Assembly: GCF_008180445.1 (NCBI RefSeq)
Contig: NZ_VTER01000003.1
Location: forward strand, 434,001 to 498,000
Length of the DNA: 64,000 bases
Source of the DNA: Bacillus_AB infantis_B
Lineage (GTDB): Bacteria; Bacillota; Bacilli; Bacillales; Cytobacillaceae
Direction: 5' to 3'
In this document: in pieces, positions 59,398-64,000 of the stretch
Layout of the letters: each line of letters begins with the position of its first letter
Position numbering within the stretch: position 1 is the stretch's first letter
Translations under genes and position numbers: made by a program
Notes under the pieces: model-generated
What the model was told of the DNA's origin: nothing
What the model saw: the letters and a program-made list of their open reading frames with translations, nothing else
Database searches by the model: none

Positions 59398-61482
59398 TTA
59401 ATAGCTCAGACCGTGGCCATATTCATACAAAGTTCCGCCTTCAAGCGACGGGATTGTCACTGGAAGTTTTCCTGCTGGTGCGAACTCTCCGAAAATCGCA
59501 CCTGCAGTTGCTTCAAAGCTTGCCGGGCGGAAGCCGTACTGCGCAAGATAGGCATCTGTGCCTGGCACGGCCATGATGTCATAAGGATTGCGGATGGCTA
59601 CCGTGATAACCGGTGCATCTGTCTCGCTGATCAGCTTGTTGATCATTTTCATTTGTGCGCTGTCAGGCGAGCGGCCGGAAACATTATACGTGTAGGAGCC
59701 GACGATGACTGCCTTTGCATTTTTGGCCTTTTCCAGCTGTTCTGCCGTGAGGCTGTAGTCAGCTGATGCAATGATTTCTGTATTAGCATGGCGGTTTTTT
59801 ACTGCTTTCCCCAGGTCATTGATATAGGTGTTGCCGATAACGAGGATAGAATCGCTGTCTGCCGCTGATAGCGGTAGGGCTCCTTCATTTTTTACAAGGG
59901 TGATTGATTTCTGTGCCGCTTCCTTTTCTATCGCTTTATGCTCGGCAGAGCCTACGACTTCAAGGGCATGGGCAATCTTTTCGCTCAGATCCTGCGGTGT
60001 TTCTTCTTTGATGATTCCCCGTTTGAGTTTCAAAGTAAGAATCCGCTTTACAGAAGCTTCAATCCGTTTTTCCGAAATTTCTCCTGATTTAACGGCAGCC
60101 AGCAGCCCTTCAGCGACTGATTCTAATCCAACCGGCATCAGGACAATGTCTGTTCCTGCTTTGACGGAGCGGATGGCTGCGTCAACAGGCCCAAAATGCT
60201 CTGCGATAGCATTCATGTTCATCGCATCTGTCGTAATGACTCCCTCATAGCCCATTTCCTCCCTCATCAGTTCTGTGAGAACTTTGTAGGAAAGGGTTGC
60301 CGGAATAGCGATTTCTTCACCCGTTTTCTGTGAAATGGCTTTTGTATCATCGATTTTCGGGAAGGTGACATGCGCCGTCATGATGGCATCAATGCCGGCT
60401 TCCATTCCCTTTTGGAACGGATACAGCTCCACTTCCTTCAATCGCTCTTTATCGTGCGGCACCTCAGGCAATCCAAGATGGGAATCGACTGCTGTGTCGC
60501 CGTGGCCCGGGAAGTGCTTGGCGGTTGCCGCAACGCCTGCAGACTGCAGTCCCTTTGTATAAGCTACACCCATTTCAGCTACAAGCTCAGGGTTTTCCCC
60601 AAAGGAGCGGACACCGATGACCGGATTATCCGGATTGTTATTCACATCCATAACAGGCGCGAAGTTGGTGTTGATGCCGAGAGCGGCTAGCTCTTCACCG
60701 ATGGCTTCCCCCACCTTTTCGGCGGTTTCCGGAGAACGGGCGGCACCAAGGGCCATATTGCCCGGCATATCAGTTCCAGACTGCAGGCGGGTGACAATGC
60801 CGCCCTCCTGGTCAATCGTCATCAGGAGACCGTACTTTTCTGATGCCTCTTGGTATTGTGAGACCAGCTTTGCTGTCTGTTCGGTTGTCACGACATTCTC
60901 GCGGAAAAGAATGACACCGCCGAGATGGTATTTTTTCACAAGCGCTTCAATTTCCGGCTGGATTTCTGTTACATTCTGGCCTTTCCAGGTCCGGAAATCC
61001 GGCATAAGCATTTGCCCGACTTTTTCTTCAAGCTTCATTGCTTTGACAGCCCCATCGACCAGCTGATAGCGCTTTGATTTTTCCTTGCGGATTTCTGCCT
61101 GAAATCCGGATTTGCGATTTTTTGCATCAATGGCGATCCGGTCTTTATTTTTTCCATCTGTTACGGTAATGAAGGTGCGGCCATTCTTCCCTGACATAGT
61201 CACAGTTCCATCATCAGATACCCTGGCGACTGTTTTATTGGAGGATTTCCAGTCAAGATTCTTGGAGACTCCTAGAAAATGGCCTTCCTTATAGACATGC
61301 AGTGCTTTAAGCTGCAATATTTTTCCGCTGAACTGCGCCTCAGATTCCGGCAGGTTCTGCAGGAGGACGAGGTCCTTCACCTTATTCTTGCCTGCTGCCG
61401 CTGCAGGCTGAAACCAGGCCGAGAACCCAAGGATCAGAACCAGAAAAGTCATTACAATCGTTTTGAGCTTTTTCAAAGCCAT
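59398..61482 (-). CDS. nagZ: Beta-N-acetylglucosaminidase NagZ (GH3) with N-terminal Ig-like domain
   Basis: A protein of about 694 residues with a signal peptide (about 5-30). A bacterial Ig-like segment (LDWKSSNKTVARVSDDGTVT) precedes the GH3 domain, which has LLMTIDQEGGIVTRLQ, GINTNFAPVMDVNNNPDNPV, ATAKHFPGHGDTAVDSHLG and VITTDAMNMNAIAEHFGPVD. The C-terminal domain (about 530-690) is the extra domain of Bacillus NagZ. It cleaves GlcNAc-MurNAc. ATG at 61482 sits too near GAGGAGG; the TTG at codon 3 (61476) has better spacing. Between amiE and namZ. Confidence 0.95.
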   Translation of the reverse strand: MALKKLKTIVMTFLVLILGFSAWFQPAAAAGKNKVKDLVLLQNLPESEAQFSGKILQLKALHVYKEGHFLGVSKNLDWKSSNKTVARVSDDGTVTMSGKNGRTFITVTDGKNKDRIAIDAKNRKSGFQAEIRKEKSKRYQLVDGAVKAMKLEEKVGQMLMPDFRTWKGQNVTEIQPEIEALVKKYHLGGVILFRENVVTTEQTAKLVSQYQEASEKYGLLMTIDQEGGIVTRLQSGTDMPGNMALGAARSPETAEKVGEAIGEELAALGINTNFAPVMDVNNNPDNPVIGVRSFGENPELVAEMGVAYTKGLQSAGVAATAKHFPGHGDTAVDSHLGLPEVPHDKERLKEVELYPFQKGMEAGIDAIMTAHVTFPKIDDTKAISQKTGEEIAIPATLSYKVLTELMREEMGYEGVITTDAMNMNAIAEHFGPVDAAIRSVKAGTDIVLMPVGLESVAEGLLAAVKSGEISEKRIEASVKRILTLKLKRGIIKEETPQDLSEKIAHALEVVGSAEHKAIEKEAAQKSITLVKNEGALPLSAADSDSILVIGNTYINDLGKAVKNRHANTEIIASADYSLTAEQLEKAKNAKAVIVGSYTYNVSGRSPDSAQMKMINKLISETDAPVITVAIRNPYDIMAVPGTDAYLAQYGFRPASFEATAGAIFGEFAPAGKLPVTIPSLEGGTLYEYGHGLSY

Positions 61483-61495
61483 TCCTCCTCAACAT

Positions 61496-63193
61496 TTAAT
61501 AGCTGCGTTTTTGCCATTCTTCACTCGCAAACTCAGGCTTTATGACTTTGCCTTTTTTAGGCGAGATTTTTAGATCATCCAGGTACCAGCCTCTTCCGTT
61601 GACGGTTGCATCGGTTTTATAGCGGAAGCGAATGAGCTTAGTATCTGCAGGAAGCTCGGCTTTAACCGTGCTCCAGCTTCCGCTGTTTCCGGTAAAGGAC
61701 TTGACTTCTGTCCAATTTGTCCCGTCTGCAGAGATTTCCAGATAGCCATAATCGCTGTTTTCTTCAATCCGGTGCCAGGTTTCAAAAGAGAGAACCGCCT
61801 GTGAATGCAGCTCGACTTCAGCTGTCAGGCTTTTTTCTGTGCTATCCCCATAGCCAGAGAACCAAGCCGGCTTTTTACCGGGGATGCTGACCGGAATGCT
61901 GTCTGCCACCTGCCTTGCAAATGCCCTTCTTGCTCCATTCGTTGAAACGGTGTTCCTTGTCGGATGGACCCGGTTGGTCAGCAGGATGGCAATGGTGCCA
62001 TTTTTCTGGGAGATGACAACTGAAGTGCCTGTGTAGCCTGTGTGGCTGAGTGAATCTATATCTGTCAGCGCATCGCCGAGCCAGCCCTGGTTCAGTTCCC
62101 AGCCAAGTCCGTGGTCATCGCCGGGAAACTGCGGGATCTGATTTTCCGTCAGCGTCCTGACTGTTTCTTTTTTCAAAATTTGCTTGCCGCCATAGGTGCC
62201 TTCGTTTACGTACATATGGGCAAACTTCGCCAGGTCTCCTGCTGTGGAGAATACCCCTGCATGTCCGGCAACGCCATCAAGCGACCAGGCATTTTCATCA
62301 TGAACCTCTCCCCAGACAAGGCCGCGCCCGAGGGCAGGCTGATATTCAGTCGCTGCAATCCTGTCCTTCAGACTTTCAGGCGGGTTATACATGGTATCCT
62401 TCATGCCAAGTGGCTTGGTAATATGGTCTCTCACATATTCATCCAGGCGCTTGCCTGACAGTTTTTCAATAAGGGCTCCGAGGGCGATCATGTTGAGGTC
62501 GCTGTATGTATAGGTGCTCCCCGGCTCATTGGCAAGCGGATATTGCAGGGCAATTAAAATCCTGTCTTCGCGGCTGTTTCCCTGTGAATAAAGAGGAATC
62601 CAGGCCGTGAATCCGGAGGTATGGGTCATCAGCTGCCTGATGGTCACCTCTTCCTTGCCGCCCGCTGCAAACTCAGGCAGATAATCAGCCACCGGATCAT
62701 CAAGATTGAAGAGGCCTTTTTCATAAAGCTGCATAGCGGCTGTTGTTGTAAAGATTTTGCTGATGGAAGCAAGGTCAAAGATGGTGTCCTTCGTCATGCT
62801 GATAGGCTGATCGGCTTCTGTCATTCCGTCATCACTATACTGATAAGCCATGCCATAGGCTTCATGCTTGACGATATGGCCGCGCCGGGCCACAAGTGCC
62901 ACTGCACCGGGCATCACCCTGGAATCAATCATATCCTCCATGATTCCATCGATTTCATTGAGCGGGCCCTCAACCATGCCGGCTCCCCTGGCAGATCCCG
63001 GGTGAAGCACCGGTGATGACTTCCCTGGATGGTCCCATGGAAATGGAACAGGAGGCATAAACTTGGAAGAACTCATTTCCGGATCCCCCGCTTTTTCTTT
63101 TGCTTCAGGACTGTCGCTTGCCATAACTGCAGGAGCCACAGCGCTTAGGCTCAGGATGGCAGCCAATGTCACTTTCACAGACTTATTCTTCAT
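61496..63193 (-). CDS. amiE: Serine hydrolase AmiE-like (beta-lactamase fold) with C-terminal beta domain
   Basis: From the ATG at 63193 (AAAAGGAGG upstream), 565 residues with a signal peptide. The beta-lactamase fold has Ser-x-x-Lys in FDLASISKIFTTTAAMQLYE, the Tyr-x-Asp motif TYTYSDLNMIALGALIEKLS and HTGYTGTSVVI near 365. A C-terminal MAM/jelly-roll-like domain (SFETWHRIEENSDYGYLEIS, RFRYKTDATVNGRGWYLDDL) follows at about 430-550. In B. subtilis AmiE (YbbE) removes the peptide from MurNAc before NagZ and NamZ act. The extra C-terminal domain is not in the short relatives I know. Confidence 0.85.
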   Translation of the reverse strand: MKNKSVKVTLAAILSLSAVAPAVMASDSPEAKEKAGDPEMSSSKFMPPVPFPWDHPGKSSPVLHPGSARGAGMVEGPLNEIDGIMEDMIDSRVMPGAVALVARRGHIVKHEAYGMAYQYSDDGMTEADQPISMTKDTIFDLASISKIFTTTAAMQLYEKGLFNLDDPVADYLPEFAAGGKEEVTIRQLMTHTSGFTAWIPLYSQGNSREDRILIALQYPLANEPGSTYTYSDLNMIALGALIEKLSGKRLDEYVRDHITKPLGMKDTMYNPPESLKDRIAATEYQPALGRGLVWGEVHDENAWSLDGVAGHAGVFSTAGDLAKFAHMYVNEGTYGGKQILKKETVRTLTENQIPQFPGDDHGLGWELNQGWLGDALTDIDSLSHTGYTGTSVVISQKNGTIAILLTNRVHPTRNTVSTNGARRAFARQVADSIPVSIPGKKPAWFSGYGDSTEKSLTAEVELHSQAVLSFETWHRIEENSDYGYLEISADGTNWTEVKSFTGNSGSWSTVKAELPADTKLIRFRYKTDATVNGRGWYLDDLKISPKKGKVIKPEFASEEWQKRSY

Positions 63194-63297
63194 CTTATTC
63201 CTCCTTTTATCATCTCTGAACACGAACCGGACTTTCTCCTTCCCTCCCTTTAGTTTAAAAATTCAAATAATTACATCTTTAGATTAGCGAAATAAGT

Positions 63298-63313
63298 GTA
63301 TAGATGTCTATAC
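63298..63313. promoter_or_regulatory. Possible NagR(YvoA)-type operator before amiE
   Basis: GTATAGA-TG-TCTATAC is a perfect palindrome, followed on the minus side by TTGGTATAGACATC. It resembles the GntR-family NagR (dre) operators, TGGTATAGAN-CT, as recalled. It lies between the amiE start and the micro-ORF at 63331 and could control the muropeptide operon in response to amino sugar. Confidence 0.45.
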
Positions 63314-63330
63314 CAAGGAGGACCTAGTCA

Positions 63331-63402
63331 ATGCTGATTCGACGCCATAACAATGACTATCGGCATGGACAGATGGGAGGATTTGTTCGACAATTGTTTT
63401 AA
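63331..63402 (+). CDS. Candidate 23-residue micro-protein
   Basis: An ATG at 63331 with AAGGAGG 9 nt upstream opens 23 codons (MLIRRHNNDYRHGQMGGFVR, then QLF). It is basic and has no membrane segment. The ribosome site is strong for so short a frame, but it also overlaps the amiE upstream region. I cannot tell whether it is translated. The rest of the 386-bp gap is the operator, a GCCCGC/GCGGGC hairpin at about 63500-63535 and the next terminator. Confidence 0.35.
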   Translation: MLIRRHNNDYRHGQMGGFVRQLF

Positions 63403-63540
63403 ATACAATAAAAGGGACAAATCTTCTTTTTTTATTCACTCCGCCTATTACCAACGAAAATCTTTAACACATCAGACGTGCCGAAAGCAATTTTGAAAAC
63501 GCCCGCAAATCAGGAAGCAGGTACATGGCGGGCTGTATCT

Positions 63541-63576
63541 AAAAAAGACGGAGTGCCCGCACGGCCTCCGTCTTTC
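63541..63576 (-). terminator. Terminator of mini-protein copy 2
   Basis: AAAGACGGAG and CTCCGTCTTT form a 10-bp stem; TTTTTTAG follows on the minus strand, four bases after the stop. Confidence 0.88.
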
Positions 63577-63579
63577 CTG

Positions 63580-63717
63580 CTATACCTGACTCATTAAAAC
63601 TGTTGCCAGAACACTTGAAACAATAGTAAACACAAAAATTGATATGTACAGTATAATTTTGTTTCTTTTTTTTCTCCGTTTTATAACTTCAGGCGTGTCC
63701 CACTTCTTTTTTGACAT
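63580..63717 (-). CDS. c-di-GMP riboswitch-controlled single-span mini-protein (copy 2)
   Basis: A 45-residue protein from the ATG at 63717 with AAGGGG 9 nt upstream, beginning SKKKWDTPEVIKRRKKR and ending in one membrane span (ILYISIFVFTIVSSVLATVL). Paralogue of the protein at 45265: same W.TP..IKR.K cytosolic head and LYISI start of the span. A c-di-GMP-I aptamer lies 25 bp upstream. The frame runs on into the aptamer, but no ribosome site favours that. Function unknown; control by c-di-GMP links it to the surface lifestyle. Confidence 0.75.
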   Translation of the reverse strand: MSKKKWDTPEVIKRRKKRNKIILYISIFVFTIVSSVLATVLMSQV

Positions 63718-63742
63718 CAAATAGTCCCCTTTTCTGTTTGAT

Positions 63743-63816
63743 GGCAGCTGGCTGGCATTGTTTTTTCCACATAAGCCCCTATAGCTTTGCGTCATCACTT
63801 TTCAGTGATTTTGCCC
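63743..63816 (-). promoter_or_regulatory. c-di-GMP-I (GEMM-I) riboswitch, copy 2
   Basis: Minus strand: GGGCAAA, hairpin ATCACT-GAAA-AGTGAT, GACGCAAAGC, then TATAGGGGCTTATGTGG and CAATGCC-AGCC-AGCTGCC. The GNRA loop, the invariant GACGCAAAGC and the AGCC tail match copy 1; the P2 stem keeps pairing although one base pair differs (T-A in copy 1, C-G here), which is compensatory variation. Confidence 0.88.
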
Positions 63817-63913
63817 TTGATATTCACCCTCTCATCCTGTATTTACCAGATCATGCACTAAAATTTAATACCACACTAAAAATTAAGTAAACATGATTTT
63901 TAATAAATTTTTT

Positions 63914-64000
63914 TTAACAAATAGGTGCTGACCATTCTACTAAAGGAGGTCCGGCAATATCACTTTGTTTAAACCAGTCCATTTTATCCGGAGTATACTC
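63914..64000 (-). CDS. C-terminal end of an unknown minus-strand gene (partial)
   Basis: The minus strand enters from the right edge and reads EYTPDKMDWFKQSDIAGPPL, then VEWSAPIC and a TAA at 63914. It is open over all 28 codons, and the codon choice looks coding. No family is recognisable from so short a piece; the rest lies outside the window. Confidence 0.45.
   Translation of the reverse strand, partial: EYTPDKMDWFKQSDIAGPPLVEWSAPIC

Noticed and set aside
1..64000. tRNA, rRNA genes or prophage
   Set aside because: No cloverleaf-type or ribosomal RNA sequence and no integrase, terminase or transposase was seen on either strand.

Overview
The window comes from a motile, competent, spore-forming member of the Bacillaceae with an S-layer. 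The evidence is the B. subtilis-like order fliT-fliS-fliD-flaG-hag-csrA-fliW-yviE-flgL-flgK-flgN-flgM-yvyF-comFC-comFA-degV-degU-degS-yvyE-tagU-tagO, the Sda checkpoint gene, strong AAGGAGG-type ribosome sites, three SigD promoters and moderate GC. The gene content fits Bacillus sensu lato (Cytobacillus/Mesobacillus-like), but I cannot fix the genus by reading.

Layout. 1-13 kb: late flagellar genes and competence genes comFA/comFC, nearly all on the minus strand. Flagellin (hag) is split: its last 37-38 codons are separated from the rest by about 360 nt carrying the P, Q, R and S core elements of a group I intron. A LAGLIDADG homing endonuclease gene sits just beyond hag, convergent with it, and its last codons form the hag terminator. 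Flagellin also carries an almost perfect internal duplication of 350 bp. 13-24 kb: a 20-bp-period repeat array, ppaC, degV, sda, degU/degS, yvyE, an LCP ligase, a PlcR/Rgg-type regulator, a Yip1/HlyD-like pair and tagO.

24-45 kb: a cell-envelope and S-layer island. It holds accessory secA2 with the S-layer assembly gene slaP, a 1170-aa secreted subtilase, an MBOAT/SGNH pair that resembles PatA/PatB acetylation of the secondary wall polymer, four SLH-domain proteins (a C39-like peptidase with six SLH repeats, a phosphodiester glycosidase, and two S-layer-like proteins), small genes and a second LCP enzyme. Together these suggest export, wall anchoring, wall-polymer maturation and processing of surface proteins. 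No csaB is present in the window.

45-58 kb: an M20 peptidase, a small sigma factor, two glycerophosphodiesterases (one cytosolic, one lipoprotein), and an AraR-controlled sugar ABC transporter (chvE-mmsA-mmsB) with several AraR-type operators and a cre site. An EVE/PUA-like gene and a 53-bp tandem repeat of about eight copies follow. 58-64 kb: the muropeptide-recycling operon amiE-nagZ-namZ.

Two c-di-GMP-I (GEMM-I) riboswitches, at 45.4 kb and 63.8 kb, each precede a gene of about 45 codons. The two encoded proteins are paralogous single-membrane-span proteins. With the intron-split flagellin, this points to a c-di-GMP and flagellum/surface theme across the window. The split flagellin with its neighbouring endonuclease, and the riboswitch-controlled mini-proteins, are the strongest candidates for something unusual.
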